Assembly (NCBI GenBank): GCA_041390105.1
Contig: JAWKQO010000003.1
Location: 372,001 to 436,000 of the forward strand
From: Gemmatimonadota bacterium
GTDB lineage: Bacteria > Gemmatimonadota > Gemmatimonadetes > Longimicrobiales > Gaopeijiaceae
DNA length: 64,000 bases
Reading direction: 5' to 3'
Part shown: positions 1 to 7,668 of the stretch, in pieces
Layout: each line of letters begins with the position of its first letter
How positions within the stretch are numbered: position 1 is the first letter of the stretch
The notes under the pieces: generated by a model
Seen by the model: only the letters and a program-made list of their open reading frames with translations
What the model was told of the DNA's origin: nothing
Databases searched by the model: none
Program-made: the position numbers and the translations under genes

Positions 1-1398
1 ATCCAGCGCAACCGCCTTGTGGTCGCGCTCGGCAGCGCCGCCTCATTGGCGTTGGTGGTTGGCGCAGGGTTGGCCACCGCGTTCGGGGTGGAGGCGCAGA
101 AGCAGAGACGGATCGCCGAGGACCAAGCCGAACGCGCCCAGAAGACACAGGATTTCATGGTGTCCGTGTTGGAGAAGTTCGACCCCAACGAGACCGATGG
201 GCGCGCGCTCAGCTCGAAGAACCTGGTCACGCGCGCTCTCGCGGAGCTGGACACCTTGAGCGGGCAACCGCTGCTCAAGGCCGGCAGCCTGAACGTTCTA
301 GGGCAGGTGGCCTTCAACCTGGGGGAACGCCATCTGGCGGACTCCGTGTTCCGGATGAGCCAGTACATCCTCACCACGGACACCACCGACACGTCTCTCC
401 TGGCGACGGCGCTCAGTTGGCGCGGGCGTCTGCTCAACGAGCGTGAGGAGCCGGAGGCGCTCGACTACCTGCGGCAAGCGATCGCGCTGCGGGAATCGGA
501 GCCGGATCACGACGATCGACTGTTGGCAGCGGACTACATGGAGCTGGCTTTTGCGCTGACGGTATCGGCGAGTGCCGACGGGCGAACGGAAGACCAGAAA
601 GCGGCGGAGCTTGCCGAGTCAGCGCTCTACCTGCAACAGGCGGCGAGCCTGCCGTTGAATGACCGACTGCGTGCTCGACGGCTCGAGTATCTCGGCGACC
701 TCGCCTTCACGGACCGTGATGCCGCCGGAGCGCTTGAGCGCTACCGTGAGAGTCGTGACTTGCGAACGGCGGTGCTTCCTCCGAATCACCCTGAGCTGGG
801 CCGTGCTTGGCTGGGGCTTGGTCACGCCTACCGGGCTCGCAATGATCCCGACAGTTCCCTGATCGCATTTCGTCGGAGCGCCGACATCTTTGAAAACGCC
901 TACGGCGAGCGCCATCCGCTGTTGGGGAGCGCCGTGTACCAAACGGGGGCCACGTTGCGGGACGAGGGTCGCCAGACGGAGGCGGAGACGTTGTTCCGAC
1001 GTGCGATCGAGGTTTCCGACCCCGCCGAACGCACCGAGGTTCGCACTCTCTGCGTCGCATACGAGGCGCTCGGCCGTCTTCTCTTCGATCAAGGACGCTG
1101 GCAGGCGGCAGAGGCGCCTCTTCGAGAGGCGATTCGCCTCCTACCCCAGTTTTCCCGATTGCGCCCGATCACCAACCGACCGCGCATTCTGTTGGCACGC
1201 ATCCTCTCCGAGCGCGGCGACATAGACGAGGCCAGCGAGCTCCTGGGCGCGGTCCTGGCGGATACAGAGCCAGGAGACACGCGGCGTCGAGAGGCCCTCG
1301 AGCAGCTCGTTTCGCTGGAGTCACGCCGGGGCCGCTCGGAAGAGGTAGACCGCTATAGGGCGCTCCTGAACCGGGAGCCGGTGGCCGCGACCAACTAG
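1..1398 (+). CDS. C-terminal part of a TPR protein, probably a Ser/Thr protein kinase tail (5' truncated)
   Basis: The reading frame is open from the first base, so the start lies outside the window; 465 codons are visible. They begin with a transmembrane segment (about residues 7-29, rich in A, V, L and G) and a charged linker (QKQRRIAEDQAERAQKTQDF), then some 400 residues of helical TPR-like repeats (for example HPELGRAWLGLGHAYRARND). TM segment, linker, then TPR array is the standard layout behind the kinase domain of bacterial Hanks-type kinases in Gemmatimonadota and Acidobacteriota, so this is probably the extracytoplasmic half of such a receptor kinase. The kinase domain itself is not in view, so the assignment is inference. 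The gene converges on the outer-membrane protein gene downstream with only 22 bases between them. Confidence 0.75.
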   Translation: MQRNRLVVALGSAASLALVVGAGLATAFGVEAQKQRRIAEDQAERAQKTQDFMVSVLEKFDPNETDGRALSSKNLVTRALAELDTLSGQPLLKAGSLNVLGQVAFNLGERHLADSVFRMSQYILTTDTTDTSLLATALSWRGRLLNEREEPEALDYLRQAIALRESEPDHDDRLLAADYMELAFALTVSASADGRTEDQKAAELAESALYLQQAASLPLNDRLRARRLEYLGDLAFTDRDAAGALERYRESRDLRTAVLPPNHPELGRAWLGLGHAYRARNDPDSSLIAFRRSADIFENAYGERHPLLGSAVYQTGATLRDEGRQTEAETLFRRAIEVSDPAERTEVRTLCVAYEALGRLLFDQGRWQAAEAPLREAIRLLPQFSRLRPITNRPRILLARILSERGDIDEASELLGAVLADTEPGDTRRREALEQLVSLESRRGRSEEVDRYRALLNREPVAATN

Positions 1399-1420
1399 TC
1401 GGCCAGGCGCCTGCGGCGGA

Positions 1421-2188
1421 TCATCCGCCCGGCCGCAAGGTCAGTCCCAGCGAAAAGCTCCCCCAGGTCAGGTTGTCGCCAACACCCGTGCTGGTGCCGC
1501 CACCCGGCTGCAGGAAGACGGGGTCGTCGCGCTGCATCCAGTGCATCCGCGCCATGCCCCGCACGCCGACCGAAGAGGTCAGACGATACTCCGTGGTCAC
1601 GGCGCCAGTCACATAGAGATTGGTTTGACCTTCGATTCCCCACGCGGGGATGCCATTCACGTTGGAGGACGGCTCACCATCCGTCTGTCGATGGATGCCG
1701 ATGCCGCCGACGACATTCCAGGCCAGCCGCTCGCCTTGCAGCCCCGGCCAACGCCAGGTCGGGCGCACCAACAGTTGGAGATGGAAGGCCGTCCCGTGTG
1801 TCAGTCCCAGGCTTGCCTGTTGGGTCGCTCCTCCGCCGGCAGGGCCACCGTTGCCTCCGGTCGGTCCATCCCACGGCCATCCACCGGCCCGCGAGTACCC
1901 TGCCGAAAACCCGATGCCTCCACCCATCAGATCGACGTCCAACATGTCGACGCCGCCGGTGTTCAGGCAGGCCAGCGAGCTCTGGAAAGCCGAGAGTCCC
2001 CCGCCGAGCCCGATGTCGTACGCCGGGCTCTCCTCGTAGAACGTCAGGCCGGCCTGCAGCGTTACCTCGGGACGGCTGAAGTCGATGAAGCGCCGCCCGT
2101 CCTGCCGCTGCGCCTGCACTGCGTGCGGGAGAGCCAGAAGCCCCAACAGGACGGGCAATGCGTGTATGACCTTCGATCGTGCCGACAT
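1421..2188 (-). CDS. secreted, outer-membrane-like protein of unknown function
   Basis: A 255-residue protein with a clear Sec signal peptide (MSARSKVIHALPVLLGLLAL, cleavage after AVQAQ). The mature part is rich in glycine and aromatic residues with alternating patterns, for example in the last 100 residues, and ends LGLTLRPGG, which suggests a small beta-barrel or porin-like outer-membrane protein. I recognise no family. It is transcribed away from the DAACS transporter behind a 444-base gap that holds a possible promoter. Probably monocistronic. Confidence 0.6.
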   Translation of the reverse strand: MSARSKVIHALPVLLGLLALPHAVQAQRQDGRRFIDFSRPEVTLQAGLTFYEESPAYDIGLGGGLSAFQSSLACLNTGGVDMLDVDLMGGGIGFSAGYSRAGGWPWDGPTGGNGGPAGGGATQQASLGLTHGTAFHLQLLVRPTWRWPGLQGERLAWNVVGGIGIHRQTDGEPSSNVNGIPAWGIEGQTNLYVTGAVTTEYRLTSSVGVRGMARMHWMQRDDPVFLQPGGGTSTGVGDNLTWGSFSLGLTLRPGG

Positions 2189-2632
2189 GGGGAACCGCCT
2201 CGGTCGATGGAGGGAGGGCTGCTGGACGACCCGGCAGCCATCGGATCTTTATTCGTGGACGAGTGCAGCCGCAATACGACGGTGGTCCGGCCGCCCCATC
2301 GAGTCCGCCCGGTGACGTGGTGAGGAAGCCCTCGCCTGGGGGGCTCGAGCGGGATTGCCGAGGCTGACGACTCCCACCCACCGGCTCCGAGATCGGTCAC
2401 CGGGTCTTGCCAGGCGAGGGCCTTGGGGGGCGTGACGAACCGTCGGGTGTCCGCCACGCACTTCCGGACGCAGGAGCAGCGTCCCGGGAGGAATATCTCT
2501 GAGCGTGGCAGCGGTCCGTCCGCCCCCAACGCCGTGTGGCCTCCCTAGACCCTTCTGGTCACAGAAGCGCAAAACCCGGATGGGATGGGACACGCCGGGC
2601 CCAAAACGGCTCGGTTGGGCGGAAAAGACCGG
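2189..2632. other. intergenic stretch without a convincing gene
   Basis: 444 bases between two minus-strand genes. Open frames exist on both strands but their translations are arginine- and proline-rich shadows without domain features. The part next to the outer-membrane protein gene carries a possible promoter (2246-2274). I see no repeats, RNA gene or strong terminator. Confidence 0.5.
2246..2274 (-). promoter_or_regulatory. possible sigma-70-type promoter for the outer-membrane protein gene
   Basis: Read on the minus strand, TTGCGG (2274-2269) is followed after 17 bases by TAAAGA (2251-2246), about 60 bases before the start codon at 2188. Matches to consensus are partial, so this is only a candidate. 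Confidence 0.25.
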
Positions 2633-3868
2633 CTATCCCTCGCCCGACGACGGGCCGGGGGTCTCGTCCCCTACCAGGGACTGGGCCACCGCAGCTCCGG
2701 CGATGTGGCCCGTGACATTGACCCAGGTACGAAACGCGTCCGGGATCCGGTCCACACCGAGCAAGACGCCCAAGCCAGCCAGCGGTGCACCCACAGCATC
2801 CAGCGCGGGCGCCAGCGTCATGACGCTGGCGCTGGGCACCGGAGCCACGGTGGCCGCCACGAAGAACGTGGCCAGCAGAGCACCGCCCAGGGCGGCCCAA
2901 GGCACGGGGACGTCGTAGAGGTAGGCGACGAACACCACGGCAGCGCCTTGGAAAAGCGCGCTGCCCGAGCGATTCAGGGAGGCCCCCAGCGGCAACACCA
3001 GTCGGGTGACGGCAGGTGAAAGGCTGAGGTTCTCCTCCGCGTCCTGGATCATGACCGGCAGGGCCGCCACGGAGCTCCCGGTCGCGAAGCCGACGACCTG
3101 CGTGCCCGTGGTGCCTCGCAGGAAGCGCAGCGGACCGATGCGACCCACGAAGGCGACGAGGGGCAGATAGACGAGCACCACGAAGATGGCGAGCCCCGCC
3201 AACACGGTCAGGATGAAGATCGCGAGCCCCCGCAGCAGTCCCCACCCGGTGGTGGCCGCCACCGGGGCAGCCAGCCCGAACACACCCACGATCCCGGTCA
3301 TCAGGATCCAGTGAACGAGTTGGATGAGCGCCTGCGCCGCCGCGTCCGCCACGTCCACCAGCTTCTGCCGGCGAACCGGCTCCAGCGTGCCCGCTGCGGC
3401 TGCAAACAGAACCGTGAAGACGATGAGGGGAAGCAGCGTGCCGCTGGATGCCGCCTCGAAGGGGTTCCTGGGGATGAGTCGGAGCAGGAAGTCGACGATT
3501 CCGGGAAGCTCCGGCGCGGTGGCCTCGGCCGCTGTGGGGGCCGGGATCTGCGGACCCGTGAGCAGCACCAGCTTCATGAGGACCATGCCGGTGAGAATGG
3601 CGATCACCGTGGTGCCCCAGTAGAACGCCATCGCGATTCCACCGGCCCGCCCGACCTTGCGGAGGTTACCGAGCCGGGCCACTCCCACGAACACCACCGT
3701 CATCACCAGGGGAATGACCACCATCTGGATGGCGTTGACGAAGGCGGTGCCGAAAGGGCGCGAGCCCTCGGCGATAGCGATCAACAGGGGGCTCTGCGTC
3801 ATTCCGGCCACCAGGCCGAAGGCCAGCCCCACCGCCAACCCGATCAGCATTCCGTAGCGCAGCAACAT
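2633..3868 (-). CDS. dicarboxylate/amino acid:cation symporter (DAACS family) with altered cation-site residues
   Basis: A 411-residue polytopic protein of the DAACS (SDF, GltPh-like) family: repeated hydrophobic segments, an HP1-like serine motif (ATGSSVAALP), the TM7 motif LNRSGSALFQG and the TM8 motif DRIPDAFRTWVNVTGH. It should import a small dicarboxylate or amino acid across the inner membrane. The substrate-binding Asp and Arg of TM8 (DAFR) and the following Asn are kept. The TM7 NMDG aspartate is Ser (NRSG) and the Asp that closes the TM8 NVTGD motif is His. Both are sodium ligands in GltPh, so coupling may be different. No obvious partner gene is adjacent. Confidence 0.88.
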   Translation of the reverse strand: MLLRYGMLIGLAVGLAFGLVAGMTQSPLLIAIAEGSRPFGTAFVNAIQMVVIPLVMTVVFVGVARLGNLRKVGRAGGIAMAFYWGTTVIAILTGMVLMKLVLLTGPQIPAPTAAEATAPELPGIVDFLLRLIPRNPFEAASSGTLLPLIVFTVLFAAAAGTLEPVRRQKLVDVADAAAQALIQLVHWILMTGIVGVFGLAAPVAATTGWGLLRGLAIFILTVLAGLAIFVVLVYLPLVAFVGRIGPLRFLRGTTGTQVVGFATGSSVAALPVMIQDAEENLSLSPAVTRLVLPLGASLNRSGSALFQGAAVVFVAYLYDVPVPWAALGGALLATFFVAATVAPVPSASVMTLAPALDAVGAPLAGLGVLLGVDRIPDAFRTWVNVTGHIAGAAVAQSLVGDETPGPSSGEG

Positions 3869-3975
3869 GGCGGCCCAAGGTAGGGCGATCGGGCGCCGGA
3901 GGCACGGAGCGCCCCGGAGGGCTCAGGAGAGCGGGATGCGCCTACGAACCCGTGGAGCCCGTGCCTGGCGGCCGC

Positions 3976-4371
3976 CTACGAATCCAGACAGGTCGGGGGA
4001 TCGTGGGTGGGCTCGCTGAAGATCAAGAGGTAGCCGTCCGGATCGCGTACGGCGAACTCGCGCCGGCCATAGTGATAGACCTCGGGGCCCCACTCGGGAA
4101 GCGCCAGCGGCTCCACGCGCTCCAACAGCGCCAGGACGCCCTCGACGTCGAAGCGCAGGTCACCGGTGAACACGGGTCCGCTCATCAATCCATCCTGCTG
4201 CTCGGTATACAGCATCACCTGCACACCCCCGTGATCCACGAACCCCAGCGTCGGGGCCTTCTCGGGCCAGAGGAGAGCGAGCTCGAAGCCCAGGACCTCG
4301 GTGTAGAACTCGATCGAGCGATCGAGATCGCGGACCCTGAGCGATGGAGTGATGCCGGTGAAGCGGAACAC
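3976..4371 (-). CDS. VOC (glyoxalase/bleomycin-resistance fold) family protein
   Basis: About 131 residues. I start it at GTG 4371, just before FRFTGITPSL, because a GAGG lies upstream and longer starts would read through arginine-rich sequence antisense in character. It has the two beta-alpha-beta-beta-beta modules of the VOC superfamily: TPSLRVRDLDRSIEFYTEVL at the N-terminus and EFAVRDPDGYLLIFSEP at the C-terminus. Members bind a metal or small hydrophobic compounds; the substrate cannot be read from sequence. It lies 74 bases downstream of the UPP-synthase-like gene on the same strand. Confidence 0.8.
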   Translation of the reverse strand: MFRFTGITPSLRVRDLDRSIEFYTEVLGFELALLWPEKAPTLGFVDHGGVQVMLYTEQQDGLMSGPVFTGDLRFDVEGVLALLERVEPLALPEWGPEVYHYGRREFAVRDPDGYLLIFSEPTHDPPTCLDS

Positions 4372-4445
4372 GACGCCTCGACGGAAGCTCTGCACACGTG
4401 GGCGCCCCGCGTTCTCAGCGTCGCGGGGCTCGCGGTTCGCTTGAG

Positions 4446-5204
4446 CTAGGTGTCGGAGCGCGCGCCGGCAAGGACCCGGTGGCGAGGGCGTGTCGGGGCG
4501 CCGGGCACGTTCCCCGTGGAAACGACCGCACCCTCGTGGAGAATCCTGCGCAGGGTGTCGGGGTCCCATTCCGGCCACGGCGTAGGCACCCGCACCACGG
4601 GGGCATAGACAGCCTCCCAGAAGAGTGCGTCGTCCGCCTCGTCGGCGCCGCCGGCCGCCACGACCAGATCGACAGGGCGTGTCGGCCGAGGATCGTGGAT
4701 GGCCAACGCCAGCGCCTCGTCGAACGTGCAGGGCACACCGGCGAGCTCCAGGATGCGGCGCGCCCGCTCGAACGCGCCCCGGGCGCTGTAGTCGATGCCG
4801 AGGCGTAGACGCGCGCGCCGGCACCCCGACGTCCGTTGCTCCACCCGCTGCAGGGCGGCCTTCAGCGACGGCGTCAGGCGGTCGCGCCGACCGATGACGC
4901 TGACGTTCACGGCGGCCCGCCGCAGCGCGTCCGCCTCGGCGCGCAGGTAGGCCGCGTAGTCGCCCAGGACCGAGGTGACCGTCTGCCCGTCATGTTCCCA
5001 GAGGCTCGGGGCGAGCGCGTACACAGTGACGGTGTGGACTCCGAGTTCCAGCGCCGTCCAGACTGCACGGCGTAGATTGAACAGAGCCCGCTGCTGCAGG
5101 CTCCCTTCCGAGTCTCCGCCCCTGCGCGGCCAGCCGGCGCTGTCTCCGAGCACGAGCGCCAGGTGGGCACCGCGGCGCGTGGGAGACAAAGCACTTGAAA
5201 GCAT
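4446..5204 (-). CDS. undecaprenyl-diphosphate synthase family homologue with degenerate active site
   Basis: A 252-residue protein that follows the cis-prenyltransferase (UppS) fold from end to end: HLALVLGDSAGWPRRGG aligns with HVAIIMDGNGRWAKK, then NLRRAV, VTVYALAPSLW (for LYAFSSENW), VSVIGRRDRL, PVDLVVAAGGADEADDALFW (for PVDLVIRTGGEHRISNFLLW) and PWPEWD (for LWPDFD). The catalytic Asp of the MDGNGRW motif aligns with Gly20, and the His, Asn and the two Arg that bind diphosphate are replaced. So it probably does not make prenyl diphosphate and may bind a ligand or regulate. A true UppS should be elsewhere in the genome. The family call is from motif order; loss of activity is inference. Confidence 0.7.
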   Translation of the reverse strand: MLSSALSPTRRGAHLALVLGDSAGWPRRGGDSEGSLQQRALFNLRRAVWTALELGVHTVTVYALAPSLWEHDGQTVTSVLGDYAAYLRAEADALRRAAVNVSVIGRRDRLTPSLKAALQRVEQRTSGCRRARLRLGIDYSARGAFERARRILELAGVPCTFDEALALAIHDPRPTRPVDLVVAAGGADEADDALFWEAVYAPVVRVPTPWPEWDPDTLRRILHEGAVVSTGNVPGAPTRPRHRVLAGARSDT

Positions 5205-5250
5205 GAAGCTAGCGGGGGAGCGAGGGCAAAGGCTGGATGGTCATGGGTGT

Positions 5251-5634
5251 TCAGCGGGGATCGCGGCTAGCGGCGATCAACGCTTCCATGTGATGCAGGT
5301 AGCGCTCGAACGCAGCCCGGCCCGCGGCGGACAACCGGTACTCCGTGAGCGGCGTGCGGTCCTGGAAGGACTTGCGGCACTCCACATACCCAGCCTCTTC
5401 CAGCTTACGCGCATGCACGCTGAGGTTTCCGTCGGTCGTGCGGGTAAGCCGCTTGAGGTCGTTGAAGCTGAGTTCGTCCCCAGCCGCCAGGGCGCTGACG
5501 ATGGCGAGCCGCGTGCGCTGATGGATCATGGGATCCAGCGCCGTCGTGGCTCGCCCAGGCTCCGCCTTGACGCGCTCCACCTCCCGGTCGCTCGTCGATT
5601 GCGATCGCTTGGATGCCGCGCTTCCCTTAGCCAC
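5251..5634 (-). CDS. winged-helix transcriptional regulator
   Basis: About 127 residues from GTG 5634, which sits behind a good ribosome site (GGAGGTACG) and overlaps the stop of the upstream membrane gene by 8 bases, pointing to coupled translation. The core, from LDPMIHQRTRLAIVSALAAG through FNDLKRLTRTTDGNLSVHAR to EYRLSAAGRAAFERYL, is the winged helix of the ArsR/MarR-like regulators that sit with small membrane proteins in Acidobacteriota and Gemmatimonadota. The longer ATG start at 5712 lacks a ribosome site. It may act at the imperfect palindrome 6305-6323. Confidence 0.8.
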   Translation of the reverse strand: MAKGSAASKRSQSTSDREVERVKAEPGRATTALDPMIHQRTRLAIVSALAAGDELSFNDLKRLTRTTDGNLSVHARKLEEAGYVECRKSFQDRTPLTEYRLSAAGRAAFERYLHHMEALIAASRDPR

Positions 5635-6268
5635 CGTACCTCCGGGCGATGATCCAGCCGAAGACGAGATTGAGTCCCCCGAATCCTGCGGCCATGAACC
5701 AATCGCCGGCACTCACGGGCGCGAAGGCCGCGGCCGCGCCCAGGGCAAGGAAGCACGCACCCATCACGGGGACGATGCGGATGGAGAACACGCCCGCCGC
5801 CAACACCGCGGTTCCGTACAGGAGAAGCCATACGGCGGGCAGCAGATGTGCCTGACCCGCGAGGAACAGCGGACCGGTCAGGACCCCTCCCACCGCCAGC
5901 GAAGGCGCCAGGCTCAGCAGGAACTTGCGGCCCGGACCCGAGAGCAGCGGTAGATCGGCCGCCCGCGCCTTCTGGATGGTGCCCACCAGCGCGATGACGA
6001 AGGCCAGCACCGCCGCGACGATCCACACGCCCAGCCAGATGGCCGGATCGGACGCCTGGTGGGCCACGACAGCCGCCGCCAAACCCAGCACGCCCACGAC
6101 CAGACCCCCGCGACCGGGGACGGCGGTGAAGCGGGTGGAACTCTCCATGGCCTGCCGAATGAAGGCCAGGTCGTCGAGCGCGCGCTCGTGTAGCCGGATC
6201 GACTCGGGTGCCGCCGGCTCCGGCACGTCGGGGCGGAAGCGAGCCGCCGCGTCGATGGTTCGACGCAT
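5627..6268 (-). CDS. integral membrane protein paired with winged-helix regulator
   Basis: 213 residues from ATG 6268 (MRRTIDAAARF); ATG 6298 is an alternative. A cytoplasmic N-terminus of about 60 residues with a conserved-looking helix (RLHERALDDLAFIRQAMESS) precedes five to six hydrophobic segments, the last near GFGGLNLVFGWIIARRYGG. I recognise no enzymatic motif. Its stop is embedded in the start of the regulator gene, so the two form one unit in which the membrane protein may sense or modulate the regulator. Function unknown. Confidence 0.72.
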   Translation of the reverse strand: MRRTIDAAARFRPDVPEPAAPESIRLHERALDDLAFIRQAMESSTRFTAVPGRGGLVVGVLGLAAAVVAHQASDPAIWLGVWIVAAVLAFVIALVGTIQKARAADLPLLSGPGRKFLLSLAPSLAVGGVLTGPLFLAGQAHLLPAVWLLLYGTAVLAAGVFSIRIVPVMGACFLALGAAAAFAPVSAGDWFMAAGFGGLNLVFGWIIARRYGG

Positions 6269-6304
6269 GGATGGAGGATGGAGTTGGGAATGGAGCATGT
6301 CAAG

Positions 6305-6323
6305 TACTTTGTATTGTAGAGTA
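6305..6323. promoter_or_regulatory. imperfect palindrome between divergent genes, candidate operator
   Basis: TACTTTGTATTGTAGAGTA, an A+T-rich island in a G+C-rich region, with dyad symmetry strongest at the ends (TACT/AGTA). It lies between the minus-strand membrane-regulator unit and the plus-strand CoA-transferase. Binding by the winged-helix protein at 5251-5634 is inference. Confidence 0.4.
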
Positions 6324-6396
6324 ATCGCCACATCCCTCCCCCTCCACCATCTTCGCCTCCCGTCCGCGCCATCTCAGCCCAGTCGCCCCGCCATCC

Positions 6397-7599
6397 ATGC
6401 AGCCACTCCGCGGCCTTCGCGTCGTCGACCTCTCGCAGAACCTGGCCGGCCCCTCCTGTGGACAGATCCTTGCCGACCTGGGCGCGGACGTCATCAAGGT
6501 CGAGCCGCTCGAGGGCGACGCGGCCCGGGCCTGGGGTCCGCCCTTTTGGGGTCCGGACAGCGCACTCTTCCACGTGGCGAATCGCGGCAAGCGTTCGCTG
6601 GCGTTGGATCTCAAGGATGCGGAGGGCATGGCCGCCCTCCGACGCCTGGTCACGAGCGCAGACGTGTTCCTGCAGGCGTTTCGGGCTGGGGTGGTCGAGC
6701 GGTTGGGGCTGGATTACGGCACGCTCCGCGAGCTCAAGCCCGACCTGATCTATGTGACGGTCTCCGCATTCGGACCGGAGGGTCCCCGCAGCCGCGACCC
6801 CGGGTACGACCCCCTCATGCAGGCCTACTCGGGACTCATGTCCATGACCGGGCAGCCGGGCTCGCCGCCGTCGCGCGTGGGAGCTTCGGTCATCGATGCG
6901 GGCACGGGCATGTGGGGTGCCATCGGCGTGCTGGCGGCGCTACGGGAACGCGACCACACGGGCGAGGGCACGCACGTCACCGTCTCACTCCTCGACACGG
7001 CGCTGGGACTGGTGTCCTACAAGCTCACGGGCTACCTGGCCGACGGACGCGTACCGGGCCCCATGGGGTCGGCGTTCGGATCGATCGCGCCCTATGAGTC
7101 GTTCCCCACCAGCGACGGCAGCGTGATGATCGCTGCGGCCAACGACGGCATCTTCCAACGCCTCTGCATCGCTTTGCAGCTGCCGGACCTGGCCCAGGAT
7201 GCGCGCTACCAGACCAACCCCTCCCGTGTGGCCCATCGCGAGGAGTTGGTGCAGGCCATTGCGACGCACACGCGCGGGCTGAGCTCGATCGCGCTGATGG
7301 CGCGGCTCAAGGCGCACTCCGTGCCGTTCTCCCCCATCCACGACATGGCGCAGGTGGCCACTGACGAACAGGTGGCCGCCACCGGCATGCTGCGCACACC
7401 GGGGCATCCCCGCGTCGAGGGCTACCGCGACATCGCCTTCCCGGTGCGCTTCGATGGGGAGCGGCCCGCAGCCGAGGGGGCCCCACCGCTCATCGGCGAG
7501 GGGGGACGCGCGCTCCTCGAAGAGCTGGGCTACACATCCGCAGAGATCGATGCGCTCCTCGAGCGCCGCGTGCTGCACGTGCCGAACGGCACCGATTGA
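6397..7599 (+). CDS. class III CoA-transferase (CaiB/BaiF family)
   Basis: A 400-residue protein of usual family length. The N-terminus PLRGLRVVDLSQNLAGPSCG and the following LADLGADVIKVEP are the hallmark of CaiB/BaiF (formyl-CoA-transferase-like) enzymes, and Asp167 in SVIDAGTGMWGAIG aligns with the catalytic aspartate that forms the acyl-anhydride intermediate. It should move CoA between carboxylic acids in the cytoplasm; the acid is unknown. Family members with this MQPLRGLRV start often belong to carnitine, racemase (AMACR-like) or degradation pathways, but no pathway partner lies beside it here. It is monocistronic and convergent with the TAXI protein gene. Confidence 0.9.
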   Translation: MQPLRGLRVVDLSQNLAGPSCGQILADLGADVIKVEPLEGDAARAWGPPFWGPDSALFHVANRGKRSLALDLKDAEGMAALRRLVTSADVFLQAFRAGVVERLGLDYGTLRELKPDLIYVTVSAFGPEGPRSRDPGYDPLMQAYSGLMSMTGQPGSPPSRVGASVIDAGTGMWGAIGVLAALRERDHTGEGTHVTVSLLDTALGLVSYKLTGYLADGRVPGPMGSAFGSIAPYESFPTSDGSVMIAAANDGIFQRLCIALQLPDLAQDARYQTNPSRVAHREELVQAIATHTRGLSSIALMARLKAHSVPFSPIHDMAQVATDEQVAATGMLRTPGHPRVEGYRDIAFPVRFDGERPAAEGAPPLIGEGGRALLEELGYTSAEIDALLERRVLHVPNGTD

Positions 7600-7630
7600 G
7601 GTGCGCGCCGGTTCGGCACGCCACCCGTAG

Positions 7631-7648
7631 GCTCCCCGCCGGGGAAGC
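7631..7648. terminator. possible hairpin terminator between convergent genes
   Basis: GCTCCCCGCCGGGGAAGC folds with a short stem between the ends of the CoA-transferase and the TAXI protein gene. It has no T tract and is flanked by two copies of ACCCGTAGG. Weak candidate. Confidence 0.3.
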
Positions 7649-7668
7649 TCTGCACCCGTAGGGCACCC

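Noticed and set aside
2249..2593. 114-codon minus frame in the 2.2-2.6 kb gap
   Set aside because: Composition is arginine- and proline-rich, there is no ribosome site and no domain pattern.
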